Both the position numbers and the translations under genes were made by a program. Below are positions 25,078 through 34,041 of a stretch of DNA of 64,000 nt, piece after piece. Below the pieces are notes generated by a model. The model was not told where the DNA came from. It worked only from the letters and a program-made list of their open reading frames with translations, and did no database searches. Numbering within the stretch: the first letter of the stretch is position 1; each line of letters begins with the position of its first letter. Origin of the DNA: Sanguibacter suarezii NBRC 16159 (GTDB lineage Bacteria; Actinomycetota; Actinomycetes; Actinomycetales; Cellulomonadaceae). The stretch spans positions 55,716-119,715 of the forward strand of contig NZ_BCRT01000007.1 in NCBI RefSeq assembly GCF_001552735.1, written 5' to 3'.

Positions 25078-27123
25078 TCACACGTGCTGAGCGGCCTCGC
25101 GGCGACGGTGAGCATCGGCGATGAGCGTCTCGCGGAGCTTCTCCCGGGCAGGCAGCGCGGCGTCGAGACGGTCCATGAGCTCGAGTGAGGCGGGAAGGTC
25201 GAACACCTCGCTGATGAACCGCGGGAGGTCGGCGCGGTAGTCGTGGGCCCAGGCGCGGTAGTAGCCCGGCTGCTGGGCGTTCTTCATGTCGATCAGGGTC
25301 TGGAAGAACGTCGTGACCGGTCGCCAGCTCATCCACGGCGGCGTGCCGCGCGGGCTCACCGGGATCCGCGGGTCGCTCGGCGGCGGGGCCGGCCTCCCGG
25401 CGCGCGCCTCGGCGTCGAGCCAGCGCGGTCGCCTGACCGCGAGGTCCAGCCCGAGCTTGGTGACGCCGTCGTTGTCGTGGCTGACCATGACGTAGCGCAG
25501 CATGGCCCGGCGCTCGGGGCCGAGGTCCTCCAGCTCACCGAAGTCGTTGACCACGGTGACCGACTCCGGGTCCACGTCCAGGCGCCCGCTCGAGGTGACC
25601 TCGTGCATCCAGCCGCTCGTGTACGGCGTCCCGATCCACAGCGCGCGGTCGATGCCCAGCGCGGACGGGCCGATCGTCCCCCAGTTGAGGAAGACGTCCT
25701 GGCTCGTGTGAGCCCCCAGGCTCTCGCCGAAGAGGACCACCCGCGGGCGCCGGGACTCGGGGATGGCGCGCAGCCGGATGAGGATCTCCATCCACAGCAG
25801 GCGGTTCTGCTCGCGGGCTGCGGGCACCTTGGCCAGGGACAGCGGCGAGGGGCGCTTGGAGTACTGCATCGTCACGGTCGCCACGTCGCCGCGGGTGAGG
25901 TACTGCAGGGCCGCGAGGGCGACGTAGTTGACGTACCCGGTCCCGGTGGGGGAGATGAGCACCAGCAGCGACCGGTCGAAGGCTCCGAGCCGGGCCATCT
26001 CCGCCAGGGCCAGGTTGACCCGGTCCCGGGCGGTCGGAGCGCTGTCGAGACCGACGTAGACCTGGACCGGCTCGGCGACCGCCGGCTGGCCGACGACGGT
26101 CTCGATGGAGAAGTCGGGGATCTGCAGATCCTCGGTGACGATGTCCCGCGGGGTGGTCGGCAACTGGGACAGGACGTGGCGCCGGCCTTCTCGGCCGAGG
26201 GTCTCCCACGGCACGAGGCTCCCCGTGCTGCCGCTGACGGTGGGGCGGGTGAAGTCAGCGGGGTCGACGCCGGGCAGCAGCACCTCCTCGGTCTGGGTCG
26301 CGGCCTCGATGCGTTGCATGGCCCTGTCCCACACCGTGACCATCACGGCCCCCAGCCCAGCCAGGCTCGCGGTGCGCGCAGCCATCCGCCACAGGCGTTG
26401 CGAGCCGGGCAGGCGGTGGTCCAGCGCGTCGCCGAGATGGTGGGTGAGGGCGGTGTCTGCGGCGGCCACGCCGGTCAGCGAGGCGATGATGGCCGCCGCG
26501 ATCGCGCCGGAGGTGAGGCGCGACGTCGACGACAGGGCGCGCAGCTCGGGGGAGGCGGGGAGGGCACGCTCGGAGCGGCGACGCTCCAGGCTGTAGGCGA
26601 CCGCGCCGCCCAGCGGGATGGACAGCGGGAACCGCGCGAGGGCTCCATGGGCGCCGACCCTCTGGTCGACGGAGGTGAGGACGGCGCGTCCCCCCAGGAG
26701 GGTGGCGCCGGCCGCGCCGGACAGTGCGAAACGGTACCCGCCGAAGCGGGCCACGGCCCGCAGCGGCGGCTCGTCGGGGTGGTGGTCGAACAGCAGGCCG
26801 ACGGCGCAGCCGATCGGCACCGCGCACAGGTCCACCACTCCTTCCAGGAACCGGACCCGCTGGGCGTCGTCGAGCCAGCCCGCTCCGCGCAGGAAGGTGG
26901 AGTCGATGAGCTGGTGAGCGACGTCGGACAGCAGGTCCTGGGCCGCGACCGCGACGAGGTAGTGGGAGCCGACGGACAGGCCGGTGATGATGCCTTGGTC
27001 GAGGGAGCTGCGCGGGGCGAGGGAGGGGACGAAGGTCTCCGACACCAGCGATGACGCGATGAGCAGGCCGGTCTGGGCTGAGCTCGGTCGCGGCGGGAGA
27101 GGCGCGTTGAACGTGGCGTCCAC
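25078..27123 (-). CDS. Abhydrolase_9 family membrane alpha/beta-hydrolase
   Basis: The protein has 681 residues from GTG 27123. The N-terminal half (to about 320) contains several hydrophobic helices, as in Abhydrolase_9_N. The C-terminal half is an alpha/beta-hydrolase domain with the nucleophile elbow VVLFGESLGAHTS (GESLG). VYVGLDSAPTARDRVNLALA and WIGTPYTSGW are typical of the family. Its substrate is unknown; the family is widespread in actinobacteria. The start is uncertain because upstream codons run into the tRNA terminator. Confidence 0.85.
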   Translation of the reverse strand: MDATFNAPLPPRPSSAQTGLLIASSLVSETFVPSLAPRSSLDQGIITGLSVGSHYLVAVAAQDLLSDVAHQLIDSTFLRGAGWLDDAQRVRFLEGVVDLCAVPIGCAVGLLFDHHPDEPPLRAVARFGGYRFALSGAAGATLLGGRAVLTSVDQRVGAHGALARFPLSIPLGGAVAYSLERRRSERALPASPELRALSSTSRLTSGAIAAAIIASLTGVAAADTALTHHLGDALDHRLPGSQRLWRMAARTASLAGLGAVMVTVWDRAMQRIEAATQTEEVLLPGVDPADFTRPTVSGSTGSLVPWETLGREGRRHVLSQLPTTPRDIVTEDLQIPDFSIETVVGQPAVAEPVQVYVGLDSAPTARDRVNLALAEMARLGAFDRSLLVLISPTGTGYVNYVALAALQYLTRGDVATVTMQYSKRPSPLSLAKVPAAREQNRLLWMEILIRLRAIPESRRPRVVLFGESLGAHTSQDVFLNWGTIGPSALGIDRALWIGTPYTSGWMHEVTSSGRLDVDPESVTVVNDFGELEDLGPERRAMLRYVMVSHDNDGVTKLGLDLAVRRPRWLDAEARAGRPAPPPSDPRIPVSPRGTPPWMSWRPVTTFFQTLIDMKNAQQPGYYRAWAHDYRADLPRFISEVFDLPASLELMDRLDAALPAREKLRETLIADAHRRREAAQHV

Positions 27124-27172
27124 CTGTTCATTGAAGCACCGGGGTGCCGCGCGTGCCGGGCGAGGAAACGAC

Positions 27173-27207
27173 GAAGGGCCCGTGACGATGAACGTCACGG
27201 ACCCTTC
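27173..27207 (-). terminator. Intrinsic terminator of tRNA-Ser(GGA)
   Basis: GAAGGG and CCGTGAC arms (27173-27178, 27080s excluded; second arm 27180-27186) pair with GTCACGG (27194-27200) and CCCTTC (27202-27207). The hairpin starts eight bases beyond the tRNA 3' end on the minus strand. Confidence 0.8.
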
Positions 27208-27214
27208 GATGCTG

Positions 27215-27299
27215 CGGAGGATGGGGGATTCGAACCCCCGAGGGCGTTAACCCAACCGCCTTTCCAAGACGGCGCCATAGGCCACTAGGCGAATCCTCC
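27215..27299 (-). tRNA. tRNA-Ser (anticodon GGA)
   Basis: On the minus strand the acceptor GGAGGAT (27299-27293) pairs with ATCCTCC (27222-27216), with discriminator G at 27215. The anticodon loop TTGGAAA has GGA at 27265-27263. A long variable arm and GGTTCGAATC T-loop are present. The CCA end is not encoded. Confidence 0.97.
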
Positions 27300-27457
27300 A
27301 GCACGCACTGGTTGAAGCCAGCCCGATGAGAATACCGGACAGACGGCTGTGGACCGAATCGGGTGCCTCGGGCCGTCGTCGTGAGGCTGTGACGAGGGCG
27401 GACGTGGGGCGGGTGGCTGCGCCTCGGCGGGTTTCGCACTGGACGGCCCGCTTGCGT

Positions 27458-27463
27458 TAGGCT
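27458..27463 (+). promoter_or_regulatory. -10 box of the SRP RNA gene
   Basis: TAGGCT is the commonest -10 sequence in this window and lies eight bases before the mature RNA 5' end. A TTTCGC near 27432 is a weak -35 candidate. Confidence 0.55.
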
Positions 27464-27470
27464 GTGGGCA

Positions 27471-27563
27471 GACCCCTCGTACGGCGTCATCTCACTGAAC
27501 TCCCCCAGGGCCGGAAGGCAGCAAGGGCAGGTGAGCTCTGATGGGTGTGCGGGGGGTCCTTTT
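27471..27563 (+). ncRNA. ffs: Signal recognition particle RNA, small bacterial type
   Basis: The apical domain is recognisable: CAGGGCCGGAAGGCAGCAAG, with the GGAA tetraloop and the asymmetric loop bound by Ffh. The terminal GACCCC pairs with GGGGTC near 27552-27558, followed by CCTTTTG as terminator. It works with Ffh and FtsY in co-translational membrane targeting. Ends are approximate. Confidence 0.95.
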
Positions 27564-27658
27564 GTGCTCCCGGGGAGGGGATTTCAGAGGGTTCGCCCCG
27601 GTCGTCTTGCCATGCGAGCGCCTAATGTACCGAGGCGTGAGATTTTCCGGCTCTCAGG

Positions 27659-27688
27659 TTGAGATCTGCGCGAGGCGGCGCGCATCAT
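27659..27688 (+). promoter_or_regulatory. Promoter of the cysteine upstream ORF and metQNI
   Basis: TTGAGA (27659-27664) and CATCAT (27683-27688) are separated by 18 bp. They place the transcription start at or next to the A of the ATG at 27696, which would make the upstream ORF leaderless. Confidence 0.45.
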
Positions 27689-27695
27689 AGATCCC

Positions 27696-27797
27696 ATGAT
27701 CACGACCACCCACGCCACCGTCATCCGGGCCAGCGCCTCGCGCCGCCCGATGATGTGCTGCCGTGCGGGCCTCATGCCCGGCGGGTGCTGTCGCTGA
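27696..27797 (+). CDS. Cysteine-rich upstream ORF (regulatory leader peptide) of metQNI
   Basis: This is a 33-codon reading frame from ATG 27696 to TGA 27795-27797. Its end reads MMCCRAGLMPGGCCR: two Cys pairs and three Met in the last 15 codons, a composition that chance rarely gives. Leaderless short ORFs ending in Cys codons are known in mycobacteria as cysteine-responsive attenuators ahead of sulfur genes. Here ribosome stalling at the Cys (or Met) codons would tune expression of the importer 200 bases downstream. The mechanism is inference; the peptide and its placement are directly visible. Confidence 0.7.
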   Translation: MITTTHATVIRASASRRPMMCCRAGLMPGGCCR

Positions 27798-27996
27798 CCT
27801 GCGACACACCCGGATCGGGATCTCCTCCCGGTGATCGCCGCGCCAGCGGCACCCTCTCTCGCCGTCGGCGTCCCAGCCGCGGCTCCCGCGTCCGTGGCCG
27901 ACGGCCCGCACGTGCACCGATTCTCCAGACCTCAACGTCGGCCCTGCGCCGAGCCCACACTGCGCCGACCGAGCGCACACCGGAAGGAACCCCCTC

Positions 27997-28893
27997 ATGA
28001 TCCGCACCACCCGCGCCGCCAAGGCCTTCGGCGCCCTCGCGCTCGTCACGGCACTCAGCTTCTCCCTGTCAGCCTGCTCGGGCTCGGACTCCGAAGCGGC
28101 TTCCGGCGAGAAGGACGACCCCATCAAGATCGGCGTCGTGGGCGCAGCAGCGGACGACCAGTGGTCCGTCTTCGAGGAGCAGGCCGAGGCGGCAGGCATC
28201 TACGTCGACATCATCGACCTGAGCGACTACCCGCTGCCCAACCCGGCGCTGACCTCAGGTGAGCTCGACCTCAACCAGTTCCAGCACCTGCAGTACCTCG
28301 CGGACTACAACGTGAACGCGGGCGAAGACCTCACCCCGATCGGGTCGACGGCCATCTACCCGCTGAGCCTGTACTCCACCAAGTACGACTCGCTCGAGGC
28401 GATCCCCGAGGGCGCCGAGATCGTCGTCCCCAACGACCCGTCCAACCTCGCCCGCGCGCTCCTGGTGCTGCGTGACGTCGGCCTCATCGAGCTCAAGGAC
28501 GGCGGCTCGGCCACCTCGTCCGAGCTGGACGTCCTGGACACCTCACGCGTCAAGGTCACCCCGATCGACGCGACCCAGACGGTGCTCAACCTTGACAGCG
28601 TCGACGGCGCCGTCGTGAACAACGACTTCGTCAAGGACTCGGGCCTCGACCCGAACGATGCTCTGGCCGCGGACTCCGCCGAGTCTGACGGTGCCCAGCC
28701 ATACATCAACATCTGGGTCTCCCGCGCCGAGGACAAGGACAACGAGACCTTCGCCAAGCTCGTGGAGATCTCCCAGTCGGCTGAGGTCGAGGCAGCGCTC
28801 CAGGACGCCTCGCTCAACACCGCGGTTCTCGTCCACAAGACCCCCGCTGAGCTCGCGGAGATCCTCTCCGGCATCCAGTCCTCGCTCTCCTGA
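27997..28893 (+). CDS. metQ: MetQ/NlpA-family methionine-binding lipoprotein
   Basis: This 298-residue protein has a lipoprotein signal (residues 1-27, SLSACSG lipobox). The mature part begins DPIKIGVVGAAADDQWSVFE and contains the NlpA pattern DYPLPNPALTSGELDLNQFQH, then VVPNDPSNLARALLVLRDVG. It would bind methionine, or another sulfur amino acid, outside the membrane for MetNI. GGAAGGA precedes the ATG. The cysteine-codon leader upstream raises the possibility of cystine or a related substrate. Confidence 0.93.
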   Translation: MIRTTRAAKAFGALALVTALSFSLSACSGSDSEAASGEKDDPIKIGVVGAAADDQWSVFEEQAEAAGIYVDIIDLSDYPLPNPALTSGELDLNQFQHLQYLADYNVNAGEDLTPIGSTAIYPLSLYSTKYDSLEAIPEGAEIVVPNDPSNLARALLVLRDVGLIELKDGGSATSSELDVLDTSRVKVTPIDATQTVLNLDSVDGAVVNNDFVKDSGLDPNDALAADSAESDGAQPYINIWVSRAEDKDNETFAKLVEISQSAEVEAALQDASLNTAVLVHKTPAELAEILSGIQSSLS

Positions 28894-28946
28894 CCCGTCA
28901 GCCGCCGGTCGGCGGCTCCCGCTCACCCCGCCCGCTCCTCCGTTGA

Positions 28947-28992
28947 GCCCGACCAGGACGTGCCGCCCCGAGCGCCACGTCCTTGGTCGGGC
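28947..28992 (+). terminator. Strong hairpin between metQ and metN
   Basis: GCCCGACCAGGACGTG pairs with CACGTCCTTGGTCGGGC with one bulged base, around a 13-base loop, 53 bases after the metQ stop. It lacks a T tail. It could reduce read-through so that the binding protein is made in excess over the ATPase and permease, or protect the metQ mRNA end. Confidence 0.6.
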
Positions 28993-29094
28993 GTGCAGCG
29001 CCTGGAGCAGGTGGGGTGACCTGGGGATGGGGCAGGTGAGGAAGGGGACTGGCAAGATGTGGGGGTCATACGGTTGTCAGGGAACGGAGCAAGG

Positions 29095-30186
29095 ATGAGC
29101 GGCACCACGTCCGCGATGGTGCGGTTCAGCGACGTCACCAAGACATTTGTGGGGGACACGGGACCGTTCAACGCGGTCGACGGCGTCACCCTGGACATCG
29201 CCCGGGGAGAGATCTTCGGGGTGATCGGCTACTCCGGAGCCGGCAAGTCCACCCTCGTTCGGCTGATCAACGCCCTCGAGCTGACCAGCGCCGGCACCGT
29301 GGAGGTCGACGGACGCCCGATCACCGGGCTGTCCGAGGGTGCGCTGCGCGAGGTCCGCGCCGGGATCGGCATGATCTTCCAGCAGTTCAACCTGCTCAAC
29401 TCCCGCACCATCGCCGGGAACATCGCCTACCCGCTCGAGGTGGCCCGCTGGCCCAAGGCCAAGCGCAAGGCCCGGGTCGCCGAGCTGCTCGACTTCGTCG
29501 GGATCGCGGACAAGGCCAAGCAGCGCCCGGCCCAGCTCTCCGGCGGGCAGAAGCAGCGCGTGGGCATCGCCCGCGCCCTCGCCACCAACCCCAGCATCCT
29601 GCTCGCCGACGAGGCGACCAGCGCCCTGGACCCCGAGACGACGCAAGACGTCCTCGCCCTGCTCAAGAAGGTCAACGCCGAGCTCGGCATCACCGTCGTG
29701 GTCATCACCCACGAGATGGACGTCGTGAAGACGATCTGCGACCGGGTCGCGGTCATGGAGCAGGGCAAGGTCGTCGAGCTCGGCGACGTCTACTCCGTCT
29801 TCGCCAACCCCCGTCACCCGGCCACCCGCCGGTTCGTCGAGGCGACGATCAAGGACCGCCCGAGCCAGGACGCCCTCGTCCGGCTGCGTCGGCGCCACCC
29901 CAACCGCCTCATCACCGTCTCCGTCCATGAGGACGGGACCTCCGGCGGGCGCATCACCGACGTGCTCAACGCCAACTCCGTCCAGGGCAGCATCATCTTC
30001 GGCGGGATCAGCGAGGTGACCGAGCGTCCCTTCGGATCCCTGACCTGGGAGCTGATCGGTGACACGGCGGACGTCGACCGCTGCGTCGCGACCTTGAGGG
30101 GCTACACCCGGGTGGTCGACCTCGGGACGGCTGCCCATCCCCTGGCTGACCCGGACGCCTACGCACCCGGAACGGAGAAGCTATGA
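29095..30186 (+). CDS. metN: Methionine ABC transporter ATP-binding protein
   Basis: This 363-residue ATPase drives MetI. Walker A is GYSGAGKST near residue 45, the signature is LSGGQKQRVGIARAL, Walker B ILLADEATSALDP, and the switch is VVVITHEMDVV. The C-terminal 80 residues form an NIL domain (RRHPNRLITVSVHEDGTSGG), which senses intracellular methionine in characterised MetN proteins. I chose ATG 29095 after GGAACGGAGCAAGG; an upstream in-frame codon at 29059 lacks a ribosome binding site. Confidence 0.95.
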   Translation: MSGTTSAMVRFSDVTKTFVGDTGPFNAVDGVTLDIARGEIFGVIGYSGAGKSTLVRLINALELTSAGTVEVDGRPITGLSEGALREVRAGIGMIFQQFNLLNSRTIAGNIAYPLEVARWPKAKRKARVAELLDFVGIADKAKQRPAQLSGGQKQRVGIARALATNPSILLADEATSALDPETTQDVLALLKKVNAELGITVVVITHEMDVVKTICDRVAVMEQGKVVELGDVYSVFANPRHPATRRFVEATIKDRPSQDALVRLRRRHPNRLITVSVHEDGTSGGRITDVLNANSVQGSIIFGGISEVTERPFGSLTWELIGDTADVDRCVATLRGYTRVVDLGTAAHPLADPDAYAPGTEKL

Positions 30187-30845
30187 GCACCGACTGGACC
30201 GCACTGTGGCCCAAGCTCGTCCAGTCCTTCGGCGAGACGCTCCAGATGGTCTCGATCACGCTGCTGGTGGGCGGGTTCTTCGGCCTGCTCATCGGGCTGG
30301 GCCTCTATGTCACCCGCAAGGGGAACCTGTTCCCCAACGTCGTGGTGTTCAACGTGCTCAACGTGCTCGTCAACATCATCCGGCCGATCCCCTTCATCAT
30401 CTTCATCACCGCTGTCCGCCCGGTCACCCTGCAGCTCACGGGGGCGACCATCGGCACTGCAGCAGTGATCTTCCCGATGACGGTCATGGCTGCCTTCGCC
30501 TTCTCGCGGATCGTCGAGCAGAACCTCGTGGCCCTCGATCCTGGTGTGGTCGAGGCCGCCCGGGCGATGGGTGCCTCGCGGCTGCGGATCATCTGGTCGG
30601 TCATCGTCCCCGAGGCGCTCGCACCGCTGATCCTCGGCTTCACCTTCCTCTTCGTCGGTGTCGTGGACATGTCGGCGATGGCTGGTGCGATCGGCGGTGG
30701 TGGGCTCGGTGACTTCGCCATCCGCTTCGGGTACCAGAAGTTCGACGAGCAGGTCACGCTGGTGACGGTGATCATCATCATCCTGCTCGTGCAGACGGCG
30801 CAGTTCATCGGCAACGGGCTGGCGAAGAAGGCTCTGCACCGGTGA
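30183..30845 (+). CDS. metI: Methionine ABC transporter permease
   Basis: This 220-residue membrane protein has five helices and the BPD permease EAA loop (EAARAMGASRLRIIWSVIVP). RPIPFIIFITAVRPVT and GGGLGDFAIRFGYQKFDEQV are typical MetI segments. The ATG overlaps the metN stop by four bases, so the two are coupled. It forms the importer with MetN and MetQ. Confidence 0.95.
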   Translation: MSTDWTALWPKLVQSFGETLQMVSITLLVGGFFGLLIGLGLYVTRKGNLFPNVVVFNVLNVLVNIIRPIPFIIFITAVRPVTLQLTGATIGTAAVIFPMTVMAAFAFSRIVEQNLVALDPGVVEAARAMGASRLRIIWSVIVPEALAPLILGFTFLFVGVVDMSAMAGAIGGGGLGDFAIRFGYQKFDEQVTLVTVIIIILLVQTAQFIGNGLAKKALHR

Positions 30846-30915
30846 CGGGCGCCGCGGGGCCCCGCGGCGCCGAGGCCGGGCCGGGGATGTCAGACGCACC
30901 GTCTAAGGTTGCGGT

Positions 30916-33411
30916 GTGAGCACAGCCCTGTACCGCCGCTACCGTCCCGAGAACTTCGCCGAGGTGATCGGTCAGGAGCACGTGACGGAGCCTCTCATGC
31001 AGGCTCTGCGCTCCAACCGCGTCAACCACGCCTATCTGTTCTCCGGGCCGCGAGGCTGCGGCAAGACGACGTCCGCGCGCATCCTCGCGCGGATCCTCAA
31101 CTGCGCCCGCAACACCCCCGAGACGCCGTCGGACACCCCGTGCGGGGAGTGCGAGTCGTGCGTGGAGCTGGCCCGCGGCGGACCCGGGAGCCTCGACGTC
31201 GTCGAGATCGACGCGGCGAGCCACGGTGGTGTCGACGACGCCCGCGAGCTCCGCGAGCGTGCGACCTTCAGCCCGTCGCGCGACCGCTTCAAGATCTTCA
31301 TCCTCGACGAGGCTCACATGGTCACCGCGCAGGGCTTCAACGCCCTGCTCAAGATCGTCGAAGAACCGCCGGAGTACCTGAAGTTCATCTTCGCCACGAC
31401 GGAGCCGGAGAAGGTCATCGGGACCATCCGCTCGCGGACCCACCACTACCCCTTCCGCCTCGTCGCCCCCGAGACGCTGCAGTCCTACCTGGCCTCCCTC
31501 GCCGCGAGCGAGAACATCGAGGTCGGGGCGGGCGTGCTGCCTCTGGTCGTGCGTGCCGGCGGCGGCTCGGTGCGTGACTCCCTCTCCGTGCTCGACCAGC
31601 TCATGGCCGGTGCCGAGGGCGCCACCCTGGACTACGAGCGCGCCGTGGCGCTGCTCGGCTTCACCCACGTCACCCTGCTCGACGACGTCGTGGACGCGCT
31701 GGCCGCCCGTGACGGCGCGTCGATGTTCCGCGTGGTCGACCATGTCATCGCGACCGGGCACGAACCGCGCCGCTTCGTCGAAGACCTCCTGGAGCGTCTG
31801 CGCGACCTCATCGTGCTCGCCGTCTCGGGGGACTCCGCGCAGGCGGTGCTCCGCTCGGTGCCAGCCGACCAGCTGGCCCGGATGCGCACCCAGGCGACCA
31901 ACCTCGGGGCGAGCGAGCTGTCCCGCTCGGCTGACGTGGTCAACGCCGCACTCACCGAGATGAGCGGTGCTACCTCGCCAAGGCTGCACCTGGAGCTGCT
32001 GTGCGCCCGGCTGCTGCTGCCCGCTGTGGACGACACCACGGCCGGGATCGGCGCACGTCTTGACCGCCTCGAGCGCGGCCTGGCGAGCGGGGCGCTGCTG
32101 CACCCGAGCGCGTCCGGCACGGTCGCCAGCGCGCCTGTGGCCCCTGCCGTGACCGCGACGCCGCCGGCACCCGCCGCGACGGTCTCGAGCGTCTCCGCGC
32201 CCGCTGCCCCGGCTGCTGCGCCCGCGCCGGCCGAGCCTGCCGCCGCTCCTGCACCCGCACCTGCTGCGCCCGCACCGGCTGTGACCACCGCGGCTGCGAC
32301 CACCTCGGTTCCCGCAGCTCCGGCCGGTATCGAACCGCCCCCGTGGGACACCACGGACACCGGCGCGACGTCGAGGCCCCCGGCGCCCGCAGCGACCCCC
32401 GCAGCGAGCCCTCCCGCGCCCACCAACCATCAGGCTGCGCCGCCCGTCTCCCACGACCCGGCTCCGGCCCATCCGGCGCCCGCCGCAGCGGCGCCCGTCC
32501 AGACCATCCCCGCGCCGGTCGCCGCGGAGGCTCCCGCGACCAGCGATGGGACCAGTGCTGGGTCCTCCGCGGCGTCGACCACGGACATGCTGCGCCGCCG
32601 GTGGCCCGAGGTGCTCGACACCCTGAGCCGCCTGCGCAAGGCGACGTGGGCCCTCGTGGCCCAGAACGCCCAGGTCGCCGAGCTCACCGACTCCACGCTG
32701 CGGCTCACCTTCGCCTCGGCGGGGTTGGCCACGGCCTTCCGCAACGGGCCGGGCGCTGAGCTCGTCCAGCGCGCCATCCGCGAGACGCTCGGCTTCGACG
32801 TGCGCGTCGAGGGCGGGATCGAGGAGCCCGGCCGGGCCCCGGCCCGACCTGCCGCGACAGACCCCGGAGCGCAGAGCCCCGCAGCCCGCTCGGTCCCGGT
32901 CGGGACCGTCGCGGGCATCGACCCGGCTGCTGCGGCCGCGTCCTGGGACGTCCCCGCGACGCCGGCGACCCCCGCGACGCCTCCACCGGCTGCGGCCGCC
33001 GTGCCCTCACGTCCGTCGGCGCCGGCATCCCCGGCAGCGGCACCCCGTCCGGCCGCTGAGCCCGGCACCGAGTCCAGCGAGGACCGCGCCGCCAGCCCAG
33101 CGGACGCTCCCGTGGCTGTTGCCACGGTGGAGTTCGGGGAGGAGCCACCCGGCGACTTCGACCACGAACCTGCGCCGGAGTTCGCGCGGAGCCGCCCGGC
33201 CGGAGGCACGGCCCCCACCGAGAGCCCGCGTCAGGCCGCCGAGCGCCGCGTGGCCGCGAGCCGCGCCCAGGAAGAGGCTCGGGCGAAGATCGTCGACGAC
33301 CCCCAGCCTGACGACGAGGACCTCGCGTCCTCGGGGCAGGTCGGCGCCCCGCTGGTCGCCCAGATCCTGGGTGGCGTGGTCATCGAGGAGATCCTCGACT
33401 CCGAGGTCTGA
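30916..33411 (+). CDS. dnaX: DNA polymerase III subunits gamma/tau
   Basis: This 831-residue clamp-loader subunit has Walker A GPRGCGKT at 44-51, zinc ligands C63, C76, C79 and C82, DEAH at 131-134 and LKIVEEPP at 145-152. The clamp-loader core ends near residue 370. A long Ala/Pro-rich linker follows (about 385-550), then a conserved tau-like domain (RRRWPEVLDTLSRLRKATWA near 558-577) and another disordered region to the end. GTG 30916 lies seven bases after TAAGGT (30903-30908), so it is probably leaderless. It heads a dnaX-recR-DUF5063 unit, a common order. Confidence 0.97.
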   Translation: MSTALYRRYRPENFAEVIGQEHVTEPLMQALRSNRVNHAYLFSGPRGCGKTTSARILARILNCARNTPETPSDTPCGECESCVELARGGPGSLDVVEIDAASHGGVDDARELRERATFSPSRDRFKIFILDEAHMVTAQGFNALLKIVEEPPEYLKFIFATTEPEKVIGTIRSRTHHYPFRLVAPETLQSYLASLAASENIEVGAGVLPLVVRAGGGSVRDSLSVLDQLMAGAEGATLDYERAVALLGFTHVTLLDDVVDALAARDGASMFRVVDHVIATGHEPRRFVEDLLERLRDLIVLAVSGDSAQAVLRSVPADQLARMRTQATNLGASELSRSADVVNAALTEMSGATSPRLHLELLCARLLLPAVDDTTAGIGARLDRLERGLASGALLHPSASGTVASAPVAPAVTATPPAPAATVSSVSAPAAPAAAPAPAEPAAAPAPAPAAPAPAVTTAAATTSVPAAPAGIEPPPWDTTDTGATSRPPAPAATPAASPPAPTNHQAAPPVSHDPAPAHPAPAAAAPVQTIPAPVAAEAPATSDGTSAGSSAASTTDMLRRRWPEVLDTLSRLRKATWALVAQNAQVAELTDSTLRLTFASAGLATAFRNGPGAELVQRAIRETLGFDVRVEGGIEEPGRAPARPAATDPGAQSPAARSVPVGTVAGIDPAAAAASWDVPATPATPATPPPAAAAVPSRPSAPASPAAAPRPAAEPGTESSEDRAASPADAPVAVATVEFGEEPPGDFDHEPAPEFARSRPAGGTAPTESPRQAAERRVAASRAQEEARAKIVDDPQPDDEDLASSGQVGAPLVAQILGGVVIEEILDSEV

Positions 33412-33441
33412 GCGGGCCCCGGCTCGACGTAGGCTTGGGCT

Positions 33442-34041
33442 GTGTATGAAGGCGCAGTCCAAGACCTGATCGACGAGCTCGGCCGGCTTCCCGGCATCGG
33501 GCCCAAGAGCGCGCAGCGGATCGCGTTCCACCTCCTCGCGGCAGACGCCGACGACGCCCGCCGGCTCGCCGACGCGTTGACCGAGGTCAAGCTCCGCGTG
33601 CGGTTCTGCGAGATCTGCGGCAACGTCGCAGAGGCCGAGCAGTGCCGCATCTGCCAGGACCCCCGCCGCTCCCTCGCCGTGATCTGCGTCGTGGAAGAAG
33701 CCAAGGACGTCGTGGCGATCGAGCGGACCCGGGAGTTCCGGGGCAAGTACCACGTGCTCGGCGGAGCCATCAACCCGATCGACAACGTCGGACCCGACGA
33801 CCTGCGGATCAAAGAGCTGCTCACCCGCCTCGCCGACGGCGCGGTCCAGGAGGTCATCCTCGCGATGGACCCCAACGTCGAGGGGGAGGCCACCGCGACG
33901 TACCTCGCCCGGCTGCTCGGCCCCATGGGGCTGCGGGTCACTCGCCTCGCGTCCGGCCTGCCTGTCGGGGGAGACTTGGAGTACGCCGACGAGGTCACCC
34001 TCGGGCGGGCGTTCGAGGGACGGAGGGTCGTCGGTGGTTGA
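33442..34041 (+). CDS. recR: Recombination mediator protein RecR
   Basis: This 199-residue protein loads RecA at gaps together with RecO/RecF. It has the N-terminal HhH ([20 protein letters not shown]), a C4 zinc finger (C56, C59, C68, C71) and a Toprim domain starting [17 protein letters not shown], then [20 protein letters not shown] 33442 follows TAGGCT (33430-33435) by six bases, so it also has its own leaderless promoter inside the dnaX unit. Confidence 0.97.
   Translation: MYEGAVQDLIDELGRLPGIGPKSAQRIAFHLLAADADDARRLADALTEVKLRVRFCEICGNVAEAEQCRICQDPRRSLAVICVVEEAKDVVAIERTREFRGKYHVLGGAINPIDNVGPDDLRIKELLTRLADGAVQEVILAMDPNVEGEATATYLARLLGPMGLRVTRLASGLPVGGDLEYADEVTLGRAFEGRRVVGG

Larger units (their letters stand above)
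27564..27996. other. Leader region of the metQNI operon
   Basis: This 433-bp region holds a promoter (27659-27688), a 33-codon cysteine-rich upstream ORF (27696-27797) and about 200 bases of GC-rich sequence before metQ. I looked for SAM-I, SAM-II and SAM-IV riboswitch cores and saw none. Confidence 0.55.

Noticed and set aside
25243..27054. 603-codon plus-strand frame
   Set aside because: It is antisense to the Abhydrolase_9 gene, whose motifs are clear; the frame is a product of high GC.
27798..27996. SAM riboswitch before metQ
   Set aside because: None of the conserved SAM-I, SAM-II or SAM-IV core sequences is visible; the Cys-rich frame explains the leader better.
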